A DNA stretch of 64,000 bases from Reyranella sp. CPCC 100927 (GTDB lineage Bacteria > Pseudomonadota > Alphaproteobacteria > Reyranellales > Reyranellaceae). Below the pieces are notes generated by a model that saw only the letters and a program-made list of their open reading frames with translations, searched no databases and had not been told where the DNA came from. Location of the stretch: positions 1 to 64,000 of the forward strand of contig NZ_VOHA01000027.1 in the NCBI RefSeq assembly GCF_007859315.1, written 5' to 3'. The position numbers were made by a program, and so were the translations under genes. Shown here piece after piece: positions 1 to 10,575 of the stretch (its first letter is position 1; the number at the start of each line of letters is the position of its first letter).

Positions 1-386
1 CAGGCACACGGGATGATCCGCTGCCGCGTCCCTGATCCGGCAGGCCTTTGTCGTGGCAGGAGCGTTCGATGAGCCCGAGTCGGTTCCCCGTCCTTCGGTT
101 TCTACCGGTAGAGCGCCGATGGCAGGGAAAGGCGCAGCACGCCCGGCGGACGGCTTTCGGCAATTTCCGCAACCTCTTCTGCGTCGCGCACGGGCTGCCG
201 GCGCGGGAGAACGCCGGGAGTTTTCTGTCGCTTTCTGTCGCTTTTCTGTCAGGTCCGGAAAACCCGCTCACACCTTGGAATCGCTGTCATGGAGCGATTC
301 TGTCGTTTCTGTCACCGCTGTCTTGGCCACGGGTTTCGGCAATTTCCGCAACCCGTCTTGCTTCGCCTCCGCACGCAGTGGGAGGC
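1..386. other. Left-edge stretch with no supportable gene
   Basis: Reading frames cross this stretch on both strands, but none has recognisable domains or an independent ribosome-binding site, and they look like shadows of GC-rich sequence. The only clear structure is a 20-base direct repeat (separate entry) and a short pyrimidine-rich tandem around 228-250 built on the unit ctgtcgctttt. The stretch lies just downstream of the stop codon of the TRAP solute-binding protein gene. Confidence 0.5.
155..353. repeat. 20-base direct repeat in two copies
   Basis: The sequence TTTCGGCAATTTCCGCAACC occurs exactly at 155-174 and again at 334-353, 179 bases apart. The flanking bases are also partly alike (cttcttctgc against cgtcttgc after the repeat), so the duplicated unit is probably about 30 bases. 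No gene lies between the copies. The role is unknown. Confidence 0.6.
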
Positions 387-1484
387 TCACCTGGCCGAGT
401 TGTAGACCGCGAACTCGGCGCGGGTGTCGGCGATCGAGAACCAGCGATGCTGGTCGGCGCGGAACTGGCGCCAGTTCTCCAGGATCTTCTTGAACGGCGG
501 GCTGGCGGCGGCTTCCTCGTCCAGCACCGCTTCCAGGGCACCGCGCAGCGCCTTCACCACGTCGTTGGGCAGCACCGTGAGCTGGGTGCCGGCGGCGACC
601 AGGCGGGCGATCGCCGTGGCGTTCTTGGCGTCGTAGGCCGCCATCATCTCGGTCATGGCGTAGTGGCAGGCCATCCGCAGCGCCGTCTGGTAACGCGGCG
701 GCAGGGCATTCCACGCCTGCTTCTGCACGAAGAGCTGCAGCAGCGCTTCCAGCTCCATGACACCGGGCGTGTAGTAGTACTTGGCCACCTTGTGGAAGCC
801 GAGCTTCTCGTCGTCGTACGGACCCACCCATTCGCAGGCGTCGATGGTGCCGCGCTCCAGCGACGAGTAGATCTCGCCGCCGGGGATCTGCTGCGGCACC
901 GCGCCCAGCTTGGCGATCACCTTGCCGCCGAAGCCCGCGGTGCGCATCTTCAGGCCCTGGAAGTCGGCCGGCGTCTTCAATTCCTTGCGGAACCAGCCGA
1001 ACATCTGGCCGCCGGTGTTGCCGGCCGGCAAGGCGACGACGTTGAAGCTGTCGTAGATCTCGTCTGCCAGTTTGCGGCCATCGCCATACATCAGCCAGGC
1101 GTTGTGTTGGCGCGGCGTCATGCCGAAAGGCACCGAGCCATCGAACACCAGCGCCGGGTTCTTGCCGATGTAGTAGCCGCTGTAGCTGTGACCGCACTCC
1201 ACCGTGCCGTTGGAGACCGCATCCAGCACCTGCAGCGGGGGCACGATTTCGCCGGCCGCGAACGGCTGCAGCACGAACTTGCCTTCGGTCAGCTCGCCCA
1301 CCACCCGTGAAATGGTCTGGATGGCGCCATAGAGCGTATCGAGGCTCTTGGGAAAGCTGGAGACCATGCGCCATCTGACCGTGTCGCTCTGCTGGGCGAT
1401 GGCCGGCGCGGCGAGCGCGACGGCCGCGGTGGCAGCCAGCGGGGCCAGCGTGCGGCGTGAGACGCGCCGGTTTGACGTGGGCAT
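387..1484 (-). CDS. TRAP transporter solute-binding protein (DctP family)
   Basis: This is the periplasmic binding subunit of a TRAP transporter, which captures an organic acid and delivers it to a sodium-driven DctQ/DctM permease. The 365-residue length fits the family. The N-terminus has a twin-arginine-like signal (SRRTLAP, then a hydrophobic run ending in AIA), so Tat export is likely. The ATG at 1484 was chosen because GAGGGAG precedes it and the signal peptide starts there; the frame is open further upstream without any signal. It has the family look of the subgroup near monocarboxylate/2-oxoacid binders (a conserved EWVGPYDD-type segment). No dctQ or dctM gene is visible, so it is an orphan here unless the permease lies beyond the left edge. 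Confidence 0.85.
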   Translation of the reverse strand: MPTSNRRVSRRTLAPLAATAAVALAAPAIAQQSDTVRWRMVSSFPKSLDTLYGAIQTISRVVGELTEGKFVLQPFAAGEIVPPLQVLDAVSNGTVECGHSYSGYYIGKNPALVFDGSVPFGMTPRQHNAWLMYGDGRKLADEIYDSFNVVALPAGNTGGQMFGWFRKELKTPADFQGLKMRTAGFGGKVIAKLGAVPQQIPGGEIYSSLERGTIDACEWVGPYDDEKLGFHKVAKYYYTPGVMELEALLQLFVQKQAWNALPPRYQTALRMACHYAMTEMMAAYDAKNATAIARLVAAGTQLTVLPNDVVKALRGALEAVLDEEAAASPPFKKILENWRQFRADQHRWFSIADTRAEFAVYNSAR

Positions 1485-1618
1485 GTATGGCTCTCCCTCA
1501 TTATGGTGACGATCGCTGGCGCCAACCCTCGACACCGCGGCATCGCGCGGGAGATTAGCACGTTCCCCGGCGTGCTTGTCCTTCTCCCGGAGGGATGCCT
1601 CATCGCGAGCGAAGCGAG

Positions 1619-1707
1619 CCCTGGGAGCGCGGGCCTCCGGCCCGCTCATGTCAGGCGAACGCAACGCTTTCGCCCTGATGCGGGCGGGGACGCCCGCGCT
1701 CCCAGGG
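1619..1707. repeat. Family B palindromic repeat, copy 1
   Basis: The outer arms CCTGGGAGCGCGGGC and GCCCGCGCTCCCAGG are perfect reverse complements, with a partly paired interior. It sits in the 329-base gap between the divergent TRAP binding protein and gamma-glutamyltransferase genes. I see nothing else in that gap apart from the two ribosome-binding sites. Five more copies occur in the window. Confidence 0.85.
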
Positions 1708-1813
1708 ACACCGATCACAGCACGCCTGTGCGCCCCAGCCACGGCGGAATCGCGGGTGGTCGCCCGTCGCGGCGTCGAGGCAAGATCAGGCACCCCATGG
1801 GAGGATCCAACTC

Positions 1814-3415
1814 TTGCACGGCAAACGTCCCACGATTTCCTCGCTGCATGGCGTCGTCGCCGCCGCCCATCCGCTTGCTGCACAGGCCGGCGCCCGCATC
1901 CTGAGCAATGGCGGCAACGCGTTCGATGCCGCCGCGGCCACCGCCGCGGCGCTCAACGTGGTCGAGCCCTACATGTCCGGCCTCGGTGGCCTGGGTTACG
2001 CCACCTGCTACGTGGCGGCGGAAAGCCGCGTGCGCACGCTCAACTTCGTCAACCCGATCCCGCGGCGCTTCCCGGTCGAACGCTTCACGCGCCGCGACGA
2101 CCTGCAGCGCGGCGCGCTGTCGGTCGGCACGCCCGGCAACCTCGCCGGCTGGTGCGAGATGGTGCGGGCGCATGGCCGCAAGGCACTGCCCGAGATCTTC
2201 GCGCCGGCGATCGCGTTGGCGCGCGACGGCTACCCGCTGATCGAGTTCAACGTCGAGGAGACCGCGGGCACGGCGCCGGAGTTGCGGCGGCATACGGCGC
2301 TGTTCGACACCTGGGCGCGCACCTACACCGACGGCAGCGGGCGTGTGACGCCGGGTTTCATCCTGCGCCAGCCCGATCTCGCCCGCACGCTGGAGTTGCT
2401 GGCGGCCGAGGGGCCGGGCCTGCTGTACGGCGGCGCGTTGGGCCGCGCCGTCGTGGCGCACCTGGAAGCCGCCGGCGGCTGCCTGACGATGGAAGACCTG
2501 GAGGCCGTGCAGCCGACATGGCTGGAGCCGATCGCGGTCACCTATCGCGGCCTGCGGCTGCACACGCTGGCGCCGCCCTGCGAAGGCTTCCAGTTCCTGC
2601 TGACCCTGCGCCTGCTGGACGATGTCGATCTGAAGCGCCTGGAGCGTAACGGCGTGGAGCACCTGGATGTGGTGTTGCGTGCCATCCGTATCGCCGCCGG
2701 CGTGCGCATCGCCCACAATCACCCCACGCCGGAAAAGCTTGCGTGGCTCATGGGTGACGAGCATGTCGCGCAATTGCGGGCGCGGCTGCGCAACGGCCAG
2801 CCGATCGTCGGTCCGACGGAGCAGTGGACGCCCACCGCCGATCCGGCGGCCGAGCACCACACGACCTCGTTCTCGATCGCCGATCGGGACGGCAACGTGG
2901 TGTGCGTGACCCAGAGCCTGGGCAGCCCGTTCGGCTCCGGCGTCATCGTTCCCGGCACCGGCGTCTGCCTCAACAACTTCCTCTATTGGGCCGACGTCAG
3001 TCCGAAGAGCCCCAACCGCTCGGTGCCGGGCGGCGTGCTGCCGGTGTGCATGGCGCCATCCATCGGCTTGCGCGATGACGGCAAGCCGGCGCTGGCGTTG
3101 GGCACGCCGGGCAGCTACGGCATCCTGCAGACCCAGGTCCAGGCGCTGGTGCAGTACCTCGATTTCGGCCTGCCGCTGCAGGAGGCGATCGAAGCGCCGC
3201 GGACGCGATTGATGGACGGCCGCGCCGTGCATCCCGAGTCGCGCATCGACGAGAAGACCCTGTCGGCGCTGCGCCAGCGCGGCCACGATGTCTCGCCGCT
3301 GCCGGCCTGGCACATGCGGGTCGGCGGCATGCAGGCGATCGCCATCGATGCCGCGACCGGCGCGATGACCGGCGCCTGCGATCCCCGCCGCGACGGCTAC
3401 GTGGCGACGGCGTGA
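1814..3415 (+). CDS. Gamma-glutamyltransferase / gamma-glutamyl hydrolase family protein
   Basis: This Ntn-hydrolase cleaves or transfers gamma-glutamyl groups, for example of glutathione, after self-processing into two chains. The 533 residues begin with the family's N-terminal pattern (AAAHPLAAQAGARILSNGGNAFDAA). The processing nucleophile is probably Thr350 in HHTTSFSIADRDGN, matching the TTH-type site of known GGTs; GTGVCLNNF follows as expected. The start is a TTG at 1814 with GGAGG about ten bases upstream, and no in-frame ATG offers a better choice. No signal peptide is apparent, so it may be cytoplasmic, as in many catabolic members of the family. It is divergent from the TRAP binding protein gene, and an acyl-CoA ligase follows after a repeat. 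The true substrate is unknown. Confidence 0.88.
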   Translation: MHGKRPTISSLHGVVAAAHPLAAQAGARILSNGGNAFDAAAATAAALNVVEPYMSGLGGLGYATCYVAAESRVRTLNFVNPIPRRFPVERFTRRDDLQRGALSVGTPGNLAGWCEMVRAHGRKALPEIFAPAIALARDGYPLIEFNVEETAGTAPELRRHTALFDTWARTYTDGSGRVTPGFILRQPDLARTLELLAAEGPGLLYGGALGRAVVAHLEAAGGCLTMEDLEAVQPTWLEPIAVTYRGLRLHTLAPPCEGFQFLLTLRLLDDVDLKRLERNGVEHLDVVLRAIRIAAGVRIAHNHPTPEKLAWLMGDEHVAQLRARLRNGQPIVGPTEQWTPTADPAAEHHTTSFSIADRDGNVVCVTQSLGSPFGSGVIVPGTGVCLNNFLYWADVSPKSPNRSVPGGVLPVCMAPSIGLRDDGKPALALGTPGSYGILQTQVQALVQYLDFGLPLQEAIEAPRTRLMDGRAVHPESRIDEKTLSALRQRGHDVSPLPAWHMRVGGMQAIAIDAATGAMTGACDPRRDGYVATA

Positions 3416-3427
3416 TAGACCAGCATG

Positions 3428-3537
3428 CCCTGGGAGCGCGGGCAGCCTGCCCTGAGCTTGCCGAAGGGTCCCGCCCGCTCATGACAGGCGACGGTAAAGT
3501 TTTCGCCTTGATGCGGGCCAGAGGCCCGCGCTCTCAG
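3428..3537. repeat. Family B palindromic repeat, copy 2
   Basis: This copy begins with CCTGGGAGCGCGGGC and ends with GGCCCGCGCTCTCAGG. It carries an insertion (agcctgccctgagcttgccg) absent from copy 1. It fills the gap between the GGT stop codon and the acyl-CoA ligase start and could act as a transcriptional spacer or terminator. Confidence 0.75.
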
Positions 3538-3575
3538 GCGCGCCGGCGCGGACCGCGCAGCGGAGGGTGACGGCC

Positions 3576-5198
3576 ATGTTCCTGGACCGGACGATCGGCG
3601 CGGTGTTCTCGGAAGCGGTGAAGCGCTATGGCGACAACCCGCTGCTGATGGTGCCGCGCGATCCCGAGCGGGCCTACCTGCCTGAAGGAGCGACCGTCAG
3701 CTATGCCGAGGCCGGGCGTCGCGTCGCCAGCTATGCCTCGGCGCTGCGGGGTGCCGGCTACGGCCACGGCCACCGGATCGCCTTCCTGCTGGAGAACCGG
3801 CCGGAGATGCTGCTGCTGAAGGTGGCGTGCAACGTGCTCGGCATCTCCTGGGTGCCGATCAATCCCGACTACCGGGCGGCCGAAATCGCGCATCTCCTGA
3901 CGGACTCGCAGGCCGACCTGGTGGTGACGGTCGATGCCCGTCTGGCGCAACTGCACGAGGGCATCGCCGCCAGCGGCCGCAGCATCGCTGTCGACCGGCT
4001 CGAGGTGCTGGCCGCGGGGTTCTCGCCGGCATCCCGTCCGGTGCCGCTGTCCGGCGCCGTGCACCCGCGCACCGAGGCGAGCCTGCTCTACACATCGGGG
4101 ACCACCGGCCGGCCGAAAGGCTGCATGCTGAGCCACGGGTACGAGCTCACGGTCGGCAACTGGTATCGTAACCTCGGTGGGCGGCTCACGATCGAGGAAG
4201 AACAGGAGCGTGTGTACTGCCCGCTGCCGCTGTTCCACGTCAACGCCGCCATCTTCCTGTTCTTCGCCATGGTGCTGAGCGGCAACTGTCACGTCATCCC
4301 CGAGCGGTTCAGCCGGACCGACTGGTGGCACGAGATTCGCGAGACCGGCGCCACGGCCATTCATTACCTGGGCGTGATCGTGCCCGTCCTGATGAACGAG
4401 CCACCCGGCGAGCAGGACCGGGCACACCGGATCAAGTGGGGGCTCGGGGCCGGTGTCGAGCCCACGTTGCACGCCGCATTCGAGGCGCGCTTCGGCTTTC
4501 CCCTGATCGAGGTCTGGGGCATGACGGAGATGTGCTGCGTGCTGGCTGACTGCCATGAGCCGCGACAGGTGCACAGCCGCGCCATGGGCCGCCCACAGCC
4601 GGGATTGGAGGTGCGTGTGGTCGATGCCGACGATCATGACGTGGCGCCAGGCGAATCCGGCGAGTTGCTGGTGCGTCATTCGGCGGACGAGCCGCGGCGC
4701 GCCGCCTTCTGCGGCTACCTGAACCAGCCCGACGCGACGGAAGCGGCATGGCGCGGCGGCTGGTTCCACACCGGCGACGTCGTCAGCCGGGACGACTCGG
4801 GCATGCTGTACTTCGTCGACCGCAAGAAGAACATCATCCGACGGTCGGGCGAGAACATCGCCGCCGCGGAGGTCGAGGCCTGCCTGCAGGGGCACGAGAG
4901 CGTGGCTCAGGTGGCGGTCGTCGCTACCCCGGATGAGATGCGCGATGAGGAGGTGCTGGCCTGCGTCGTGGCGCGCGATGCGCCGGCCGACGCCGCTCTC
5001 GCGCGCCGGCTGTTCGACCACTGTTATCGGCAGATGGCCTATTACAAGGCACCGGGATGGGTGGTGTTCGTCGACGAACTGCCCGTGACGGGAACCCAGA
5101 AGGTCCAGAAGTACCGGCTGTTCGCCGATGGCCGGGATCCCCGGACACTGCCCGATGCGCACGACCTGCGGGCATTCAAGCGGCGCGACGGTAGCTAA
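3576..5198 (+). CDS. AMP-dependent acyl-CoA synthetase (CaiC-like)
   Basis: This ANL-superfamily ligase activates a carboxylic acid as an acyl-adenylate and transfers it to CoA. The 540 residues carry the phosphate-binding motif LLYTSGTTGRPKGCMLSH near residue 170, the adenine-binding segment VWGMTEM, and the C-terminal hinge and lysine region YFVDRKKNIIRRSGENIA. The overall look is closest to crotonobetaine/carnitine-CoA ligases and other short or medium acyl ligases. The ATG at 3576 is preceded by GGAGGG at 3562-3567; the in-frame GTG at 3567 sits on that site and was rejected. An SDR dehydrogenase follows, suggesting oxidation of a CoA-activated acid, but the substrate cannot be read from the sequence. 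Confidence 0.88.
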   Translation: MFLDRTIGAVFSEAVKRYGDNPLLMVPRDPERAYLPEGATVSYAEAGRRVASYASALRGAGYGHGHRIAFLLENRPEMLLLKVACNVLGISWVPINPDYRAAEIAHLLTDSQADLVVTVDARLAQLHEGIAASGRSIAVDRLEVLAAGFSPASRPVPLSGAVHPRTEASLLYTSGTTGRPKGCMLSHGYELTVGNWYRNLGGRLTIEEEQERVYCPLPLFHVNAAIFLFFAMVLSGNCHVIPERFSRTDWWHEIRETGATAIHYLGVIVPVLMNEPPGEQDRAHRIKWGLGAGVEPTLHAAFEARFGFPLIEVWGMTEMCCVLADCHEPRQVHSRAMGRPQPGLEVRVVDADDHDVAPGESGELLVRHSADEPRRAAFCGYLNQPDATEAAWRGGWFHTGDVVSRDDSGMLYFVDRKKNIIRRSGENIAAAEVEACLQGHESVAQVAVVATPDEMRDEEVLACVVARDAPADAALARRLFDHCYRQMAYYKAPGWVVFVDELPVTGTQKVQKYRLFADGRDPRTLPDAHDLRAFKRRDGS

Positions 5199-5210
5199 AC
5201 GTTACCGTCG

Positions 5211-5293
5211 TCATCCCGAGCGCAGCGAGGGATCTTCCGGAAGTGGCGCACCGTGCGTCTGCATCAAAAGATCCCTCGCTGCGCTCGGGATGA
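5211..5293. repeat. Family A palindromic repeat, copy 1
   Basis: Two perfect 26-base arms (5211-5236 and 5268-5293, reading TCATCCCGAGCGCAGCGAGG and onward) are exact reverse complements around a 31-base loop. Transcribed RNA would form a very stable hairpin. It lies between the acyl-CoA ligase and the SDR gene. Confidence 0.9.
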
Positions 5294-5317
5294 CAGCCGT
5301 TAGAACAGGAGGCACTC

Positions 5318-6085
5318 ATGGCAGGACTTCTCGCGGGACACATCGCCGCCGTGACCGGCGGTGGATCCGGCATCGGACAGGGCATATGCCAGGCCTATGC
5401 CCGGGAAGGCGCGCGCGTCGTCGTCCTTGACGTCAACCTCGAGGGCGCCAATGAGACCATCGGCCTGATCGCGGCGGCCGGCGGCAAGGCGTCGGCGGTG
5501 GCGCTCGACGTCACCGACCGCGCGGCCTGCAAGGCGGCGGCCGCCGACATCGCGAAGGGCGGCAATGTCTCGGTCCTCGTCAACAACGCCGGCATCAACC
5601 GCCGCAATCCGATCACCGGCGATCCGGCCGCGGTGGCCAAGGACTGGGACGATATCCTCGGCATCAATCTCGACGGCGTGTTCAACGTCACGCACGCCTT
5701 CCTCGAGCAGCTGCGCGCTACCCGGGGCCGGATCGTCAATATCGGCTCGATCCAGTCGTTCGTGCATGCGAGCTGGCCGAACTCGGCCGCCTATACGACC
5801 TCCAAGCATGGCGTGCTCGGTTTCACGCGGGCACTGGCGGCGGAGCTCGGCAAGGACGGTGTCCGCGTCAACGCCATCGGGCCTGGACTGATCGAGACCC
5901 GGATCAATGCCGCGGCGCGCGCCAACAACCCCGACATGGTCGCCGCCGTCATGCGCCACACGCCGCTCAATCGCACCGGCAAGCCCGAGGACGTCGCGGG
6001 ACCCGCGGTCTTTCTCGCGTCCGACATGTCGTCCTACGTCACCGGCTGTATCATCATGGCCGATGGCGGCTTCCGGACGCTCTGA
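5318..6085 (+). CDS. SDR-family NAD(P)-dependent dehydrogenase
   Basis: This is a classical short-chain dehydrogenase/reductase of 255 residues, the usual length. It has the cofactor motif TGGGSGIG at residues 14-21, NNAG near residue 90, the catalytic Ser in SIQS, and the YxxxK pair in AAYTTSK. Asp after the second beta strand (VVLDVN) suggests NAD preference. The C-terminal VTGCIIMADGGF is the usual end of FabG-like and glucose 1-dehydrogenase-like members. AGGAGG precedes the ATG. It follows the acyl-CoA ligase across a family A hairpin, so the two may act on one substrate, but the alcohol oxidised is unknown. Confidence 0.9.
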   Translation: MAGLLAGHIAAVTGGGSGIGQGICQAYAREGARVVVLDVNLEGANETIGLIAAAGGKASAVALDVTDRAACKAAAADIAKGGNVSVLVNNAGINRRNPITGDPAAVAKDWDDILGINLDGVFNVTHAFLEQLRATRGRIVNIGSIQSFVHASWPNSAAYTTSKHGVLGFTRALAAELGKDGVRVNAIGPGLIETRINAAARANNPDMVAAVMRHTPLNRTGKPEDVAGPAVFLASDMSSYVTGCIIMADGGFRTL

Positions 6086-6158
6086 ACCCTGCGACCGCGA
6101 AGGCTGGAGTGAAAAGATAGGGCGTCCGGTTCTCGGGAAACCGCCGAAGGAGCTATCG

Positions 6159-6622
6159 ATGTCTGGCGCGACGGATCATGTACCTGATGAAGCACGCGCC
6201 GTTAGCGAGGTCCTGGTCGGCGCCTGGTCTCTCCTGGAGTGCGCGGAAGTCATGCAGGACGGCGCCAAGCGCTTGCCGTTTGGTGACCGTGCCCTGGGAC
6301 AGGTGATCTATACCGCCGACGGACGCATGTCGGCGCAACTCGTGCGCGCCGGTCGTGCCGCCTTCGCCTCGGACGACTATCGCGCCGCGCCGATCGAAAT
6401 TCTCGCCGAGGCCTTTCAGCAGTATTTCGGATACTTCGGGCGCTACACGGTTGACGCCGTCGCCAGTACGGTGACGCATTTCATCGACGGCGCCTCGATT
6501 CCGAATCTCGAGAACAAGGCCCAGGTGCGGACGTTTCGCCTCGAAGAGGACCGCCTCGTTCTCGAGGCGGCAATGCCCTGGGGCTTCATCCGCAATACCT
6601 GGATACGGGCAGGCACCCGCGC

Positions 6623-6626
<4 letters not shown>
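6159..6626 (+). CDS. Lipocalin-like domain protein
   Basis: This 155-residue protein resembles the lipocalin-like family in which a small beta-barrel begins with LVGAWSLLECAEV and contains GQVIYTADGRMSAQLVR. Members are often found next to dehydrogenases and hydrolases; no reaction is established. The ATG at 6159 was chosen because AAGGAGC lies a few bases upstream, although the frame is open earlier. It follows the SDR gene in the same direction. Its stop codon interlocks with that of the convergent amidohydrolase gene in the tetranucleotide CTAG. Confidence 0.75.
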
Positions 6627-8365
<1,739 letters not shown>

Positions 8366-8549
8366 GGCACCCTCCGGGGCAGACGATCGCGCGAGCCCGC
8401 GCGTCACAACAACGCTGCAGCGGCTGCTTTGTGCCCCTGCGCTGCTGATGCAATAGTGATGGTCCCACAAGTCGACCGCGGCGCGAACCGGCGGGCGCAT
8501 GCGTTGGCCGGGACGCACCATTGCCTTCGGGAGAGGACGAAACCGAGCC

Positions 8550-9269
8550 ATGCCATCCTTCAAGACGATCCGGGCGCGCGCCGCCAAGCGCAAGGGCGGC
8601 GATCGGGCGCTCGCCGCGCTGTTGCCGCCGGTGCCCGATGCCAAGGCGTTGACGCGGCTGAAGGATGACCGAGCGCTGGCCGAGATGACCAAGCGCATCT
8701 TCTCGGCCGGCTTCGTGTGGAGCGTGATCGAGAACAAGTGGCCGGGTTTCGAGGAAGCCTTCCTCGGCTTTGTGCCGCGGCCGCTGCTGTTTCAGTCCGA
8801 GGATTTCTGGCACGCGCTGACGCGCGATACACGCATCGTGCGCAACGGCGCCAAGATCATGGCGGTGCGCGACAACGCCAAGTTCATCACCGAGATCGCG
8901 GCCGAGCACGGCAGCTTCGGCAAGTTCCTGGCGGCCTGGCCGGCGACCGACCAGATCGGTCTGCTCGACCTGCTGGCCAAGCGCGGCGCGCGGCTCGGCG
9001 GCAATACGGGCCAGTATTTCCTGCGCTTCGTCGGCAAGGACAGCTACATCCTGTCACGCGACGTGGTGTTCTGCCTGCGCGATGCCGGCCTCGACATCGC
9101 CGAGACGCCGACATCCAAGAAGGATCGGCGCAAGATCCAGGATCAGTTCAATGCCTGGGCTGCCGAGAGCGGTCTGCCGCTGGTCCACGTCTCGCGCATC
9201 TGCGCCATGTCGATCGGCCAGAACTACGACGCCGAGACCCTGCGCCGACGGGTTGGCGGGGAGGAGTAG
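8550..9269 (+). CDS. DNA-3-methyladenine glycosylase I-like protein
   Basis: This is a 239-residue helix-hairpin-helix protein related to Tag, which removes 3-methyladenine from DNA. The segment GFVWSVIENKWPGFEEAFLGF corresponds to the substrate-pocket helix of Tag (the family pattern is GLSWITVLxKRENYRxCF). The C-terminal part has an HVSRICAMS stretch. Classical Tag proteins start with a Cys and use two Cys and two His to bind zinc across the termini. That N-terminal Cys is absent here and the N-terminus is longer and basic, so this belongs to a divergent, probably zinc-free branch. GAGAGGA precedes the ATG. It is followed by a strong bidirectional hairpin region. Confidence 0.75.
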   Translation: MPSFKTIRARAAKRKGGDRALAALLPPVPDAKALTRLKDDRALAEMTKRIFSAGFVWSVIENKWPGFEEAFLGFVPRPLLFQSEDFWHALTRDTRIVRNGAKIMAVRDNAKFITEIAAEHGSFGKFLAAWPATDQIGLLDLLAKRGARLGGNTGQYFLRFVGKDSYILSRDVVFCLRDAGLDIAETPTSKKDRRKIQDQFNAWAAESGLPLVHVSRICAMSIGQNYDAETLRRRVGGEE

Positions 9270-9275
9270 GTAATC

Positions 9276-9411
9276 TTCCTCCCCAGCTTTGCTGGGGAGG
9301 TGCCCCGAAGGGGCGGAGGGGAGCCGACGTGGTCTTGGTAACTGAGACCACGTCGGATCCCCCTCCGGCCTTCGGCCAACCTCCCCCACTGCGTGGGGGA
9401 GGGGATCCTCT
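9276..9411. repeat. Family D repeat / bidirectional terminator
   Basis: A set of nested hairpins lies between two convergent genes. CCTCCCCAGCtttGCTGGGGAGG at the left and cctcccccactgcgtgggggagg at the right each fold alone. The middle holds the arms CCGACGTGGTCTtgg and agACCACGTCGG, and the flanks pair with each other (ccccgaaggggcggaggggg against ccccctccggccttcggcc). It fills the whole gap and probably stops transcription from both sides. The sequence is unlike families A-C. Confidence 0.75.
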
Positions 9412-9413
9412 CA

Positions 9414-10463
9414 TCACTCCGCCACCGCCATCGCCCGTTGCGGCGCCTGTGTCTCGCGCGCGACCATCTCCTCCAGCACGCGGCGGAACTGGGTCGGGCC
9501 GGCGTCGAAGCTGGTCGGCAGCATGCGCCGCGTCGGGTCGCGGTCGATCACGATCTGCTGCGCCTCGATGATGTCCTTGTCCTCGGCGAAGGCCGCCGCG
9601 ACGACGCCGTACATGCGCTCGAGCTGCTGCGGGTCGATATCGCCGCTGCGCGCGCCGGTGGCGAAGAAATAGCGTGACGTGCGGGCCGTCGTCGGCGTGA
9701 CCGCCTGCTCGTCGCAGCGCAGGAAGACCGGCGGTTCGGTCGGCGGCTTGAGCTGCAGGCGGTCGGCGGTCCCTGGCGCATACCACGCGGTGCGCATCAG
9801 GAAGATGCCGGGCACCAGGAAGTCGTAGGCGTTCCACATGTCGTAGGTTTCATTGCGCACATAGCCGCGCACCTGGTTGCGCAGCCAGCGCTCGACGCGC
9901 ACGCCGCGATCGAGCCGGGTGATGCGCGGCCGTTCGTTGGCCCATTCCGGCGATCCCAGGCCCAGTGTCTTTTCATGCGCGTAGGAGAGGTGCGACAAGT
10001 CGAGCAGGTTGTCGTCGATGAGTTGGTAGTCGGCTTCGTAGTCCATCTGGCCGGCCTTCAGCCGGTGGCCAGGATCACTGAGCGCGATCGAGGGCGGGAC
10101 CAGAGTCGGGTCGGCCTGTGCCGCATCGCCCATCCACACCCAGACCCAGCTGCCGCTCTCGGCGGTGGGATAGCGCCGCACGGCGGCGCTCTGCGGGATC
10201 AGCGCCTGGCCGGGGATCTCGATGCAGCGCCCGTCGGGTGCGAACTTCAGGCCGTGGTACATGCAGCGCAGGTCGTCCTGCTCGACGCGGCCCTTCGACA
10301 GCGGCGCGAAGCGATGACAGCAGCGGTCCTCGAACGCCACCGCCGTGCCGTCCTGCGTGCGGTAGAGCGCCAGCGGCTCGTTGATGATACTGCGCGCGAT
10401 GACCTTGCCGGCTGCCAGCTCGTGCGACCAGCCGGCGACGTACCAGGCATTGCGGACCCACAT
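9414..10463 (-). CDS. Rieske aromatic ring-hydroxylating oxygenase, VanA-like
   Basis: This is the terminal oxygenase of a two-component monooxygenase or O-demethylase. The N-terminal Rieske domain binds 2Fe-2S through Cys48, His50, Cys67 and His70 (CxH, 16 residues, CxxH). The catalytic domain has the mononuclear iron site in IDDNLLDLSHLSYAHEKTLG. At 349 residues it matches vanillate demethylase oxygenase subunits. GGAGGAA precedes the ATG at 10463. No reductase partner (VanB type) is visible in the window. A LysR gene lies 112 bases upstream in the same direction and may control it. The substrate is uncertain, with a methoxylated or hydroxylated aromatic most likely. Confidence 0.88.
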   Translation of the reverse strand: MWVRNAWYVAGWSHELAAGKVIARSIINEPLALYRTQDGTAVAFEDRCCHRFAPLSKGRVEQDDLRCMYHGLKFAPDGRCIEIPGQALIPQSAAVRRYPTAESGSWVWVWMGDAAQADPTLVPPSIALSDPGHRLKAGQMDYEADYQLIDDNLLDLSHLSYAHEKTLGLGSPEWANERPRITRLDRGVRVERWLRNQVRGYVRNETYDMWNAYDFLVPGIFLMRTAWYAPGTADRLQLKPPTEPPVFLRCDEQAVTPTTARTSRYFFATGARSGDIDPQQLERMYGVVAAAFAEDKDIIEAQQIVIDRDPTRRMLPTSFDAGPTQFRRVLEEMVARETQAPQRAMAVAE

Positions 10464-10575
10464 GGCTTCCTCCCGGGCGTTCTGCAGCAACGCCGTTTGG
10501 CCCACGCTAAAACAACGCCCGGCGGGCCGGAACCGCGAAAACCGTCATTCCAGCCATAAAGGCCGGTTATGCGTG

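Noticed and set aside
268-1374. Long minus-strand frame overlapping the TRAP binding protein gene
   Set aside because: It is a different frame over the same DNA, rich in Arg and Ala, with no family similarity. The other frame encodes a clear binding protein with a signal peptide.
5211-5293. Palindromic repeats as insertion-sequence ends
   Set aside because: No transposase gene, no target-site duplication and no internal cargo; the arms pair with each other within under 100 bases.
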